From Durusdinium trenchii (taxonomy: Eukaryota > Sar > Dinophyceae > Suessiales > Symbiodiniaceae): a stretch of DNA of 64,000 nt. The notes below the pieces were generated by a model. It did not search any database and was not told the origin of the DNA. It was given only the letters and a program-made list of their open reading frames with translations. Made by a program: the position numbers and the translations under genes. Below are positions 34,047 to 45,043 of this stretch, one piece after another. The first letter of the stretch is position 1; the number at the start of each line of letters is the position of its first letter. Location of the stretch: assembly GCA_963970005.1 (NCBI GenBank), contig CAXAMN010022006.1:999677-1063676 (forward strand). Direction: 5' to 3'.

Positions 34047-35597
34047 TTTTTTGCACGAGTCGAGGCGCTATGTGTGCAGGTTCTGCGCAAGTCACCTAGT
34101 TCGAGTTAAGAAGGAGTTGCTGTACAGGTTGCATACCAACCGCAAGAAGAAAACCCCCAAACCGCCAACAACCAAACAGGAACAAGCAACAAAACCAACC
34201 CCCCCAAAGGAGACAAGGGGAGGAGCAACCTGTTACGCAACTCGCATGGCCACGTAGGCATGGTGAAGAGCGGTGAAACAGGGGCAGCGAATTCCGCGAG
34301 GCGCTCAGTAGATCTTGTCCTTTAGCAAATTCACGTACCACTGAGCACTTCAATGCGCGATCTTGTTCAATCAGAGGGAGGCTTAAGAGATCTCCCTCAA
34401 CTGGCACTTCGCACAGTCAGTTTTCGAAGTAGTGCTCCCTTGAAGAGCACACGGCAGGATCTAATGCGCGTGTCACTGGTTGATCCCTGCATGACAGAAT
34501 CGGATCATTTTCGCAACATGTGTCAGGCAGACTGCTTTGCAGCAGGCAGCGACCAGCCTCATACAAGCCAAGGAGTGACATCGGAGGGAAGACCACAGTC
34601 TTCGCACTCGGAATCTCCAAAATACCGATGACGAAAGACAGTGTGGAGCCACTAGGCGAGTATCCAAAAAGAGGCTGCAGGAGTTGCTTGTCCAGTTCCT
34701 CCCCGCAAGGGGGGAGGCAGCAAAGGGAGCGTGTCAGACCAGCCCCGACTCCAAAACGGCTTAGCAACGGGAGGGGGGCGAAACGTGCTCCTTGGATGAC
34801 ACAAGTTGAGCAGGCTCCATGGCATGGGCGCTGCAAAAGTGATGTAGTCAGGCGTCTGACATTCCTTTCAAACGCGGCCAGGCTGGGTATGGCCGATACA
34901 TGCAAGGCCCCATAAACTACGCGAAAACAGGTGAGACAAAGTGAGACGCCGTTTTCCTAACTCTGTACACTGTACACATCCAGAACCACTACGCGGGTAG
35001 CAGCCTGGGCACTGTCTAACTATTCAGGCCATCGAAAGCGGAAATCAAACGAAGAGCAACTGGCACTCTTAGGACCAGCACACGGGCGCTAGCCTAAGAG
35101 GCTAGCTTGCGGGTGTTAGCAAGTATTTGCATACGCGGATTGTAGCGCATGCGTGATAACGTGTGTCTGTTGGTCCTCTTGTCATCATAGTCCTGGTTCC
35201 TAGCACTTACCGAAGTCACATTTGGCGTTTCTTTATGGGCAGCTTGCTCATTAGGGTACTCTAGGGTACTCAACTGAGGTGGCCTCTAATGTGGATAGGG
35301 CCAACACACAGGTGCCAGCAAAAACGCTCAGCTATGTGCAGCTCTAGTACCCCTAATTGAGAGCTGCAACGGAGTCATCAGCCCATTGGTCTTCATCTCT
35401 CTGATTGCGTGGGAGCCATCGAACCCATTTTGGCAGGTCAAGATTGTCACACCGAAGGAAAGCATTGGCTCGAGAGTACGTGCCTCTCCAGGTCGTGCTT
35501 TTGCCAGTTCTTTGAAATCGATGGAGTTGCGTGCACCCCGCGAAGGCACGCCTTGCAATATAGAGCAATGTTGCAAGTCGGATGAGAGGATACGAGC
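34047..35597 (-). mobile_element. Nested retroelement 3' end with 22-bp duplication
   Basis: Minus-sense copy: T6 at 34047-34052 then gcacgagtcgaggcgctatg. A perfect 22-bp duplication (starts agtcggatgagag, ends tacgagc) lies at 34025-34046 and 35576-35597. It carries about 1.25 kb of 3' UTR and the last ~85 codons of an LRR gene (35640-35340). It resembles 27548-29020 along its whole length, including hairpins at 34698-34717 and 35088-35106. Confidence 0.85.
35340..35572 (-). pseudogene. LRR_5 gene 3' fragment carried by the nested copy
   Basis: Reads LLYIARRAFAGCTQLHRFQR and NAFLRCDNLDLPKWVRWLPR, nearly the same as the end of the LRR gene at 28.8 kb. Confidence 0.75.
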
Positions 35598-36809
35598 CAG
35601 AACCAAAGAGGCCAACCCACCAAGGCCCAACCACCAAAACAAACAAGCACACCCAAACAGCCCCCCAAAGGAAACCGAAACGGAGCTGGCTCACACCCGC
35701 TTGAAATGTGAGAAAAAAGTGACGATCCAGAGATCTAACACGGAGGTGAGACGGGGCAATGAATTCAAGATCCTAGCAGCACTCAGTACAAGATGTCCAT
35801 CATCGAACAGCTTCCTGCCTCATGGGTAGCTGGTGTTTCAACGAGGGGGTGTTGTGCCCTCAGTCATTGTCGAGCAAGACTGGATGCAAGTGTGAGTTGC
35901 TTTCTAGGCCAGTCCTAGTCGAGGACGGTATTCGGATTGTAGGGGAAGCTGCTTGGAGGAGCTGTCAACGACTGCAAGTGGTCCACCTGCCAGATACAGT
36001 TGTTAGCCTTAGGCACGGGGCATTTTGCAGATGTTATGTACTACGAGCAGTGATAGCCCCGGGATGCAAACAGTTCGGCATTAAGGTTTTTGCAGCTTGT
36101 TGCTCATCAACCCAAATTGGGACGACTCAACACCCTGACAATCTACTGGCCCCCCAAGCGCAACTTCGGCCTCGAGCTTTTGAAGGTTGCATGGCCCTGC
36201 GCTCCCTCAACATGGACAAGGCAGAGCGCAACCCGACATACCCGAACACATGCTTCCCAAAATGTTGATTTCTGGAAGCAGGAATTGTCTCCCTTTCCTG
36301 CCGCCAGACTTCAACTGGGTGGGACCGGCCGCCTGTGCGCGTTGCCAGCAGCTGCAAACTGCTGACCTGTCCCGAACGGAAGTCGGCTCGACCTTTGCAC
36401 GCTGCTCACAATTGCTACATCTCAGCCTTTCCCGAAACTTGCGACTTATGGAGCAAGAAGCCTTCCTCCGGTGCGCCTCGCTACAGGAGGTTTGCATTCC
36501 GCCATCCCATTGTGCATTGCTCGGCGTGCTTTTGCAGGTTGCACGCAACTCCGAACATTTCGTGAGATGGAGAAAAGCAAGACTTGGCGAGGAACGTATG
36601 CACGGATCAACGCCTTTGACAAATGTGAGCAATTAGACAGGCCCACGTGGCTTCGATTCTTGCCGCCAAATGCCAAAGATCAGTGGAGAGAAGACTTTCG
36701 AGAAGATTCCCCTTCTCCACTTCGTGAATGCTTGCCAGCCGACTCAAAGTCCAAACAGAGTCGCTATCTCGCCCACATCATCCACGATTTTGTGAGCCTA
36801 TCGGGATGA

Positions 36810-37672
36810 GAGCCTTAGCTTCTTGTCCCTGTTGGTAGCGAATGGTGATGGAGGCGCCCAGGGATAACCTTAGTTACTCTCTGTGGCTGCCAGGCCGTTG
36901 CCAATTTTGGACAAAGAGGGCACAAGCACCATGCTAGGATAGGTCCACGGTTTCACCTGTTTCACACGGGCCTTGCGCGCAACAAAATGGTGTCTCTTCG
37001 AGGGCACCAGTTCATGGATGATTCACCCCTCTTTGGCACATGTTTGAGAGGCAGCCAAGGGGTGCAATGATGACCTCCCTTGGGGGAGGGAATGCAGCAC
37101 CTTCGTCAGCAAGCCTTTTCAGTTGCTTTGCCTCCACCGCCTGACCTTTGATTCGCCTCTCAATTCGCTTGCGCAATCAGTTGTATGGGTTGCGCTGCGA
37201 AAAGGGATTTTTCCTTGGCTAGCCTGGCATTGCAACAACTGATTTCCTTTGGCAAGAATCAGTACTGCTGACTGTCATGATGAGCCCCGTGCGAAGAGCT
37301 ACTTGACCATGTTTTGCCACTCGATGCAGTGGCCGTGTGGTCACAGTTTTGATGAACGAAGCCGCTCTCGTTTGGCTTCGCTTGCGCTTCGCTCGTGCAC
37401 TGCTCCACTGACAAATTTCGCAACGAATTCAGGCCCTAAGTTAGTACGCAGCCTCTTTTTCTCACCTGTCTCACCTTCGTACAGAGGAAACACTGTTAGT
37501 TTGATGGGGAATCGGCCTCTGGCCTTTGGTTGTGTTTGGTTGTGGTTGGGGTGGTTGGGTTGCGTGTTGTTTTTCGGGTTTCTTGTGATTCTATTCCCCA
37601 TCATCTTGTTGTGTTTCCTTTCCTTTCAATGATGACCTGGGCACACCGCCCACACGGCGTCCGTACTCGTGG
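36810..37672 (+). other. 3' UTR of the plus-sense copy
   Basis: Homologous to 44465-45873 read on the other strand (shared: gcccaggg-taaccttagtt, ttgccaatttt-gtacaaag). Contains degenerate forms of the CTTA-loop hairpins (36811-36820 agccttagct; 36865-36876 taaccttagtta), a G/C hairpin at 37075-37090 (cctccc, loop ttgg) and a G/T-rich run at 37528-37570. Confidence 0.7.
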
Positions 37673-37680
37673 AAAAAAAA

Positions 37681-38578
37681 GAAGCCATGGAGTATGCGGC
37701 CGACATCATCCAGGCAGAGCAGGAAGCCTACTTCGCACGTGAACGTGCCAAGGAGAAAGGCATCAAGGGCTTCCAGAATAAGGGAAAAGGAAAGTCTTCT
37801 GGTTCCAGCGGCCGTGCGTTTCATGTTTCTGGCCAGTTGACACTCCAGGAACGACAGCAGAAGATTCAGAACCTGAAGTCTTGCAAAGTTGGCCACTGGA
37901 GTGGAGATGCCAGCTGTCCGAAGAGCAAAGGAAAAGGCAAGTCGCCTGAGGGATCTGGAAAAAAGGCAAGAGATCTGGAGATACAAAGCCCCGCACTGTG
38001 TTCTTTGCCCTTCGGGAGAATGAGCGCCGATGAGCAGACCGCCTTTATAGCCTACCGCCGACCCTTCAACATCTTTGGAGCGGCGCCGCCTCCCACACAG
38101 TTGCAGCAGGGCGAGATTGTGAGTTCGCCGGAAGAAGAAGAGAAATGGTCCTTGGTCTTTGAAGGCCAGGAGGTCTCGCAGGAAGACCTTGACATGATGA
38201 TGCTGGTATCCGCATTGGGAGTATCGGAGAATCGTGAAGACCGCGGAGAAGTTCTGTGCATCAAGGGCCCAACTTCCTCGACTGCTGATGTACGAGCACC
38301 TGCACCCAGATCCTCGACCACATCGGGAACCTGTGCAGTGGACCAGCCATGAGACCTCACCTCCACAGGTCTTTCCAGCTCAGGTGCCTACCAAGCCGCA
38401 GGACAAGAAGCCCGCTTGCCTCCACTGCAAGTGACCGGTCAGGGATCAAATGCCTTCTACAAGATCAAGAAGTGCAAGGACTGTCACAATCTTGGAGCGC
38501 ACGCCTGTGGGTGCCACTGATTCCCGTTCTACGACCTCTGAGGCATTCTTTGCACCCGGATGCTCACATCATCGGGTG
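37681..38578 (+). pseudogene. copia gag with zinc-knuckle-like segment
   Basis: Reads EYAADIIQAEQEAYFARERA, then a K/G-rich stretch and LKSCKVGHWSGDASCP, a CCHC knuckle lacking its first cysteine. The following acidic stretch ends near a frameshift at about 38350. Insertion A interrupts it at 38578. Confidence 0.7.
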
Positions 38579-39350
38579 GTTTTTTTCCACGAGTACGGAC
38601 GCCGTGTGGGCGGAGTGCCCAGGTCATCATTGAAGGGAAAGGAAACACAACATGATGAGGGGGAAAAGAACACAAGCAACCCCAAAAGCCAAACAAAAAC
38701 CAACCAAACCAGAACCCCAAACACAACCATAAGGCCAGAGGCCGAATCCCCCTCATCTAAAAGTGTTTCCTCTGTACGAAGGTGAGACAGGTGAGAAAAG
38801 TTGGCTGTAAACTATCTATGGGCCTGAATTCGCTACGAAAGTCGGTCTGAAGGGTCAGCGCACGAGCGGAGTGCAACGAAGCCAATCAAAGGGGCTTCGC
38901 TCCACCCTCAAAACTGTGACCAAACGGCCACTGCATAGAGTGGCAAACCGTGGTAATTGGGTGCTTTGCAGGAGCTGCTCTGATTGTCAGCAGGTCTGAT
39001 TCTTGCCCAAGGAAATCAGTTGTTGCAATGCCTAGCATGCCGTGGAAAAGTCCCTTCTCGTTGCACAACCCTTTCAACTGATTGCACGAACGAAGCGAGA
39101 GGCATATCAGTGGTCAGGCAGTGGAGGCAGAAGCAAACGAAGAGAGCCTGCTGACTAGGGTGCTGCATTTCCCCCCGAAGGGAGGTCTCCTTTGCACCCC
39201 TTGGCATCCAAGAAGTGCCAAAGAGGTATGTTCTGTTCCTGAAAGAAAGAGAGGCGCTAACGTGATAACATCCTGTTACGTGCAAGGCCCGTGTGAAACA
39301 GGTGAAACCGTGGACCTATCCTGGCATGGTGCTTGTGCCTCTTTGTACAA
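38579..39350 (-). mobile_element. Short retroelement 3' end with 15-bp duplication
   Basis: Minus-sense, 772 bp. T7 at 38580-38586 then ccacgagtacggacgccgtg. Perfect duplication tcacatcatcgggtg at 38564-38578 and 39351-39365. It is entirely 3' UTR, truncated where the main copy reads ttgtacaaaa. Confidence 0.85.
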
Positions 39351-40110
39351 TCACATCATCGGGTGAGTTGGCATGGCACAAATGGTTTCCGCTGGAAGCG
39401 CGCCTGTCTCCAGAGTGGTGAAGTGCGCACTGGACCTGTGAATGGAGGAAAGAGTTCCGGCAAGGGATCTTCCATGTCAGCTGCCTCGAATGAGGCTTCA
39501 TCAACGACTCGCTCAACAACGCCTGGCAGGAAGATGGCCTCCGAACAGATCCTTCGTGTTCGTGGCCTCTTCAACCACTCCGTGGATCTCAAGTCACAGG
39601 GACAAGGAGAAGGCTTTACCCTCACCAACCACAAGTTGGCTGACCTGCTCAGGATGCGTGAGAACATCATCCTTGGCCGACCAGCACATGAAGGTCAGGG
39701 GTTCGGCGTCATTGCCAGAACACCGGCCTCTCAGGCCATCTGGACTAATCCGCCATCACCGGATCCTTCTACTCCGCCAGCCCATGCACACTCGTTGGAA
39801 CAAGAAGGCCGTCTCAGCTTTCAGTGCCAAGCATGGAATGACCAAGGGTATGTCCGCTGGCTTTTGGAGGAAATCAAAACTGGAAAGCCCTCAAAGGCTA
39901 TGATCCGCCTGGCACAATACTTCCAGGATATGCAAGCAGGAGGACGTGACCGCTATGGAGCTGCCATTCCAGAGACTGCTCACCACGGCTACATGGCCCT
40001 ACATCATGAAGATTGTGGCAGCGAAGACAACTTGGTGGCCATCCTGGACACTGGCTGTAACGCCACTTGCCATGGAAGTGAATGGTTGAAACAATATCCG
40101 CCGACCCCGG
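39351..40110 (+). pseudogene. copia gag end and aspartic protease start
   Basis: After a Ser/Gly-rich linker the frame reads DNLVAILDTGCNATCHGSEW; DTGC is the catalytic Asp motif of dinoflagellate copia proteases. The coding frame runs into a minisatellite soon after, so the protease is truncated and no integrase follows. Confidence 0.7.
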
Positions 40111-40194
40111 TCGAAGAAGGGGGAGCGCGCAAGGGAGTACCGTCACTTAGGGGTCAGACACAGGTTGCAGATGTGAGAGAAGTCCGCCCAGACA

Positions 40195-41085
40195 AATGGA
40201 AACAAACTGCGTTTTTTTCTAGGGATTCAGAGGCAGCGTTTGGCAGCGAAAGTGCGACCAGGGAAGGCTCGTTTTGGACCAGAATTAGATTGGGAAAAGT
40301 CGTGGCGGCACCAGGTGTTCGGGGCCAGGATGCGCGAGAAAAATGGACGAAAACTATAGCAGGAGAGGCTCGTTTTGGACCAGAATTAGATTGGGAAAAG
40401 CCGTGGCGGCACCAGGTGTTCGGGGCCAGGATGCGCGAGAAAAATGGAAGAAAACTATCTTTGTTCTCGAAGGATCCAGAAGCAGCGTTTGGCACCGAAA
40501 GTGCGACCAGGGGAGGCTCGTTTTGAACTAGAATCAGATGGGGAAAAGCTGTGGTGGCGCCAGGTGTTCAGAGCTAGGATGGGCGCAAGAAAGGAAAGAA
40601 GGATTCAGAGGGGGCGTTTGGCAGCGAAAGTGCGACCAGGGGAGGCTCGTTTTGGGCCAGAATTAGATTGGGAAAAGCTGTGGCGTGACCAGGTGGTCGG
40701 GGGTCAAGATGAGCGAGACAAATGGAAACAAACTGCTTTTTTTTCTAGGGATTCAGAGGCAGCGTTTGGCAGCGAAAGTGCGACCAGGGGAGGCTCGTTT
40801 TGGACTAGAATCAGAGGGGGAAAAGCTGTGGTGGCGCCAGGTGTTCAGAGCTAGGATGGGCGCAAGAAAGGAAAGAAAATGGTTTATTTTAATAGGGATT
40901 CAGAGGGGGCGTTTGGCAGCGAAAGTGCGACCAGGGGAGCCTTGTGTTGGGCCAGAATTAGATTGGGAAAAGCTGTGGCGTGACCAGGTGGTCGGGGTCA
41001 AGATGAGCGAGACAAATGGAAACAAACTGCGTTTTTTCCAGGGATTCAGAGGCAGCGTTTGGCAGCGAAAGTGCGACCAGGCCAG
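40195..41085. repeat. Minisatellite of ~130-150 bp units, about 7 copies
   Basis: Units share ggattcagaggcagcgtttg, gcagcgaaagtgcgaccagg and agattgggaaaag. One unit (about 40348-40448) is shortened to ~100 bp. Alternation of ctgtggtggcgccagg and ctgtggcgtgaccagg types from 40596 on indicates a dimeric higher-order unit of roughly 277 bp. Confidence 0.9.
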
Positions 41086-41397
41086 CTGCTCCAACTGAGC
41101 GGTCGTGAAGCCAACACCGATCTCACCAGGTGAACTGCCTTTTCTCCTCGCTGGAGGACCTCGCCCAGTACCTGGAAACGGAGCTGTCGCTCCACCCTGC
41201 TGCCGCCTTGTAGGAGTTGGGCTTGCAGACGCTATCCTGTGCCTCTCAGGTGGACCTGCGGCAGTCGTAGGACTCCTCCTACCTACCGGGGACGAAACAA
41301 AGTCATCAATGTGACCATCAGCTTCACGTCTAGACTCTCTAGATCGGTCTCCTGTCTCTTCCTGTCTTCCTGAACGACTCGCCATGGTCGCAAACAC
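41086..41397 (-). CDS. Arg/Ser/Pro-rich ORF, uncertain
   Basis: Starts MASRSGRQEETGDRSRESRR and continues Pro/Arg/Gly-rich into the minisatellite. It may be the disordered start of a gag gene in the opposite orientation. No domain is visible. Confidence 0.25.
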
Positions 41398-42050
41398 CTC
41401 AGACTCAACTGCCCTGGATACCAGACTCTCTCAGATCTCACGCAGGCACCTGTCCAAGACTCTGTAGGCCTCTCAGGCCGTGCAACAGACTCACCTTCAC
41501 CCCGCTGGGCCCTGCTGGGTGTCAAGGTGACTGAGGTACCTGTGATAGGGAGCAAACACAGGCTCCGCTACCACGTGAAAGTTTGACACACAAACTCCTG
41601 ACGGAAAATCAAAAGCTCCCGTGCTCAAAACACCTAGTCAGTCAAGTGTCTCAACGACCCGAGTCGAAAACGAAAGAAAAAGCAGGCAAAAGACACGCAC
41701 ACTTTTCGCCGCACACTTGAGCCAAAGTGACGAACGTTCTCCAAGGTTCACAAATGTTCTCGGGACATTTGTGGACATGCGAAACCATACTCAAAACAGT
41801 TCTACGCTTCACAAAAGGTTCTAAAAACAGTTGGAAACAACTAAGAGCATAGTCTAAACATCTTTGGGTGTTCTCGGACACCTCATACACAAACTACAAG
41901 CATAGGGAAACATTGAAAGGGATCTTTCAATGTCCTCAAAAGCTAACGAACGTCATTCAAACAAGTTCTACGGAGTCTCCGCTCCTCAAAAACTTTCTTT
42001 GCGGTCTCTAAACAAGTGGTATGGAGTCTTCGCTCCTCAGTACTATGAAT
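41398..42050. other. AT-richer non-coding
   Basis: No gene. Short related phrases recur (ggttcacaaatgttctcgggacatttgtgg; aagttctacggagtc / aagtggtatggagtc with ttcgctcctca), suggesting decayed repeats or an LTR. Confidence 0.45.
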
Positions 42051-43198
42051 TCTCACACCGCTGGTCACTGGTAATAGTGATGAAGTCTTTTTTTTCCACG
42101 AGTACGGACGCCGTGTGGGCATGGTGCCCAGGTCATCGTTGAAGGAAGGGAAGAACAGTCAGATGGTGGAGAAAAGAACAAGGACAACCAAAACAAACCA
42201 AAAACAAACAAACCACAGGCTATAGGCCGAGTCTCCACCATCTTGTAGTCTTTCCTCTGTGCTAGGTGAAACAAGTGAAACGAAAGCTAATGACTATCAA
42301 TGGGCCTGAATTCTCGAACGAAAAGCATGGCAGCGCAGGTCTGTGCTCTAGCAAAGTCTCCAAAAAGGCTTCAAATGGACTTTACTTCACGATTACTAGT
42401 GACCAGCGGCCACACCACAGTGTGGCAAAACCATGGTCACGATGCAGGTCAGGAGTATCGCAATGCTCCAACGCCGGTTGCATCCATGTCAAAATGGAGT
42501 AGCGGTAGCTATGCTGCATGCCGTGGAAAAAACCTTTCTTGTAGCACAACCCATGCAACTGGTTGCACTTACAAGTCCAGAGGCATGTTACCAGGCGGTG
42601 ATCAAACAGTGGCGGCCATAGCAAACGACGAAAGCCTGCAGGTAAGGGTGCGAAAAGGCACACCCCCCGGAAGGGAGGTCAACTCAGCACCCTTCGGCAC
42701 ACAAAGGTGCCAAAACGGGGTGTCTCCTGAATCCGTGAAGTGCTGCGTCATTGCAAAAAGTGATCTGCTGCGCGCAAGGCCCGTGTGAAACAGGTGAAAC
42801 TTTGGACTATCCTGGCATGGTATCTGTACCTCTTTGTACAAAATTGGAAATGTCGGACATCAACAGAGGGAACTGAGGTTCCCCTTGGGCATCCTCCATT
42901 GCCACTCTCTACCACCCGCCTGTTAGGAACGAGGAGCCAAGACTCTCATTCCTATTGGCTCACAGCATTGCGAATGGCGAAAAGTGTGAAGTCCATTTGA
43001 CGACTTCGTTGAGATTTTGCTGGAGCACAAACCCTCGCTGCCACGCTCTTCTTTCGTGAATTCAGGCCCATAGATAGTCAACAGTCATCGTCTCACTTGT
43101 TTCACCCTAGTACAGAGGAAATACTACTTATCTCCACCATCTGACTGTATTTCCCTTCCTTCAATGATGACCTGGGCACCATGCCCACGGGAAAAAAA
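42050..43198 (+). mobile_element. Plus-sense retroelement 3' end, split by another copy
   Basis: Pieces 42050-42087 (ccgctggtcactgg...) and 42994-43198 together match the family 3' UTR and end gtgcccacggg plus A8 (43191-43198), lacking about 16 bases of the usual terminus. A minus-sense copy sits between the pieces. No duplication of its own was found. Confidence 0.65.
42088..42983 (-). mobile_element. Minus-sense retroelement 3' end inserted in another copy
   Basis: T8 at 42088-42095 then ccacgagtacggacgccgtg; ~900 bp of 3' UTR closely related to 44458-45350. Imperfect duplication agtgatgaagtc (42076-42087) / agtgtgaagtc (42983-42993). Its stem-loop at 42868-42883 has gggaac/gttccc with loop tgag instead of taag. 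Confidence 0.7.
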
Positions 43199-44457
43199 AT
43201 CTTGGGCCAGGCACGAAAAACCTGACTACTGCTCTTGCAAAAGGTTTCTTTCTGCTGTCATATCTCTGCGGGCTCCAACCAAAGTGGCGGAGGACAGCCA
43301 CTCCATCCTCCACCTGAGGTTTTGAAGCCCCAGGACGTCGAAAAAAAGAACAAACACCCAAAAAAGCTGTTGACTTTAGCAAAGCACATTTCAAACAAAA
43401 AGGACATGGATACGAAAAAACAAAAAACGGAGCTGTTGGCGCTAGTTGATGTTCATTTCACCAGGCCTGCTCCTTCTGAAAAAGCCTTGCGAAGTGGAAG
43501 GAAGTGTCCATGAACTTGGCCAAGGAGTACGCCTTTTTGCCACTAACAAAGAGGGCATCTGTCGCTGCAATCTCCGCATCGGCAGCCATTGCATGCTTCA
43601 AAACTGTCAAAGCTCCATGGCTTTCATCTTCGGAGTGGAATCGGCAGTTGGGAAGATCGGGCAGGACAGAATCCGCAGAACTCAGCGCATCAAAGGCGCC
43701 ATCAGTCGCCACGAACCGAACTTTGAGCCTGTTCAAGCTCAAAGCGTCATCATCCTGAGAAGCCTTGGCAACGGCATTGCTCAGCTCAGAGCTTTTCTCA
43801 GCAGCCGTTCCAACACTGGTAACACGCAACGCCACCCAAGAAGCACCCCCATCACGCCCAAGAGCTGTCACGCCATGCGGAACTCCATGAAGACCACGGA
43901 GCCAATTCCACAAAACCAGCTTCAACAAAACAGGCTTTGGCATCCCGCGCGTCCTGGATCACACCTGCAACCGTCGATGCCGCAAAAAGCTTTTGATGAG
44001 CAATTCCTTAGGATCTGAGTAATCTGCGAAGAAACCTTGTTGCCAAAGGCCCCGGTCGGCACAGCTGCGCGGTCCGAATCCACTGTTTGAAACTCAAGAA
44101 GGAAGAGCCTGTCTTAATGCAAGTTCTTTGGAAAAGAACATGCGCGTAAACGGCCAACGGACTGGAACTCTATTCGTCAACTGCCTTCACAGACTTTGTC
44201 TCTCGAAGGGTCTCAGCGATGTGCTTGGCCAAGGCTTTTTGATGACTGGGGGTCTTGCTGCGCCGCTCAATGTTGGACCACTTGGCATTTGCCCAACCTC
44301 CCGCTTGCCCCAGCATTGTGGCAAACACTGCATCCAATGTGCCAGAAATCCTTTTCAGGGCATGGTTCGGGTCTTCATAGCTGGCGCTCTTCTGCCAGCG
44401 GTCCACATTGTGGAGGTAGAAGCAACGACTGCAACAGCGTGTGCTCATGCCGCTTTC
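43199..44457 (-). pseudogene. Unrecognised decayed coding region
   Basis: Minus-strand frames 44450-44170 (ending TLRETKSVKAVDE), ~44020-43960 (FFADYSDPKELLIKSF) and 43943-43458 (LRVTSVGTAAEKSSELSNAV...FMDTSFHFARLFQKEQAW) look like one protein with frame breaks. No family recognised. It is the sequence into which the main retroelement inserted. Confidence 0.35.
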
Positions 44458-45027
44458 TTTTTTTCCACGAGTACGGACGCCGTGTGGGCATGGTGCCCAG
44501 GTCATCGTTGAAGGAAGGGAAGAAAAGACAGATGGTGGAGAAAGGAACGAAGACCCCAAAAAACCAACCCAGAAACCAAACACCCAAGCCCGCAGGCCGA
44601 CTCCACCATCTTGTAGTCTTCCCTATACACTAGGTGAAACGTGTGAAACTGAGACTAGTGACAACTAGTGGGCCTGAATTCGCAAAAGAAGTGGACTGCA
44701 GCGCAAGCTGTGTTCTTGGAAAGCCGCCAAGAAGGCTTCAAACGGACTTTCCTTACCAAGTGTTGGTGACCAGCGGCCACACCACAGTGTGGCAAAACAA
44801 GGTCACTTTGCAGGTCAGGTGTCTCGCAATGCTCCAGCAGTGGTTGCAATCTGGCCAACCGAAAGTGCGAAGATCTAAGCAGCAATCCATGGAAAAGACT
44901 ATACTTGCAGCACAACCCGTTCAACCGATGGCGCATACAAGGCTGGTCACATGCTGCCAGACAGAATTCAATTACGGCGGCAATTCCTAGCGAGAGAAGC
45001 CTGCAGCTAAGGGTGAATCGGGCACCA

Positions 45028-45043
45028 CCTCCCCGTGGGGAGG
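45028..45043 (-). promoter_or_regulatory. Conserved 3' UTR G/C hairpin
   Basis: cctcccc-gt-ggggagg. Equivalent hairpins lie at 28168-28187, 34698-34717 and 37075-37090 with different loops and one extra or missing pair, i.e. the stem is kept while the sequence varies. Confidence 0.6.

Larger units (their letters stand above)
33960..35932 (-). mobile_element. Retroelement 3' end with 21-bp duplication inside an LRR gene
   Basis: Minus-sense insertion: T-tract 33960-33965 then gcaggggtacgggcgctatg. A perfect 21-bp duplication (starts gtcctagtcgagg, ends cggtatt) lies at 33939-33959 and 35912-35932. Apart from a nested copy it is only ~380 bp of 3' UTR, including the G/T-rich stretch (35640-35680). 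Confidence 0.85.
33590..36809 (+). pseudogene. LRR_5 gene interrupted by a 1.95-kb insertion
   Basis: The N-terminal domain at 33590-33890 reads LTTLAGADIQVVVDP and, with a stop and frameshifts, QLKGEAKAIRVPF. It continues to HTEVRHVLVEDGI at 33959. After the insertion it resumes at 35933 as RIVGEAAWRSCQRLQVVHLP and runs in three frames to about 36809 (C-terminus near TWLRFLPPNAKDQW). The host frame is restored exactly if the insert and one duplicate are removed, but other frameshifts remain. Confidence 0.75.
32253..37680 (+). mobile_element. Plus-sense, 5'-truncated retroelement copy, itself interrupted
   Basis: Ends with A8 at 37673-37680 after the family terminus (ccgtactcgtgg on the plus strand). 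Flanking duplication gaagccatggagtRtgc at 32236-32252 and 37681-37697, one mismatch. In sense order: unidentified sequence to ~33.06 kb, end of one LRR gene, a second LRR gene split by an insertion at 33960-35932, and a 3' UTR. Confidence 0.75.
26690..40110 (+). mobile_element. copia gag-protease, split by nested retroelement insertions
   Basis: Four pieces of one plus-strand copia coding region: 26690-27547, 32187-32252, 37681-38578 and 39351-40110. The intervening segments are later insertions. The joined frame at the first junction runs EVDEGTLLS into MLAGQGLNLNDEE, and at the second NDEEAME into YAADIIQAEQEAY. At the third it runs GCSHH into RVSWHGTNG. Integrase and RT are not seen downstream; a minisatellite follows the protease. 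Confidence 0.8.

Noticed and set aside
37681..39350. Inverted copies at 36.9-37.7 and 38.6-39.35 kb as terminal inverted repeats of a DNA transposon
   Set aside because: Each has its own A tract and its own target-site duplication, and the segment between them is copia gag that continues on both sides. They are two independent insertions in opposite orientation.
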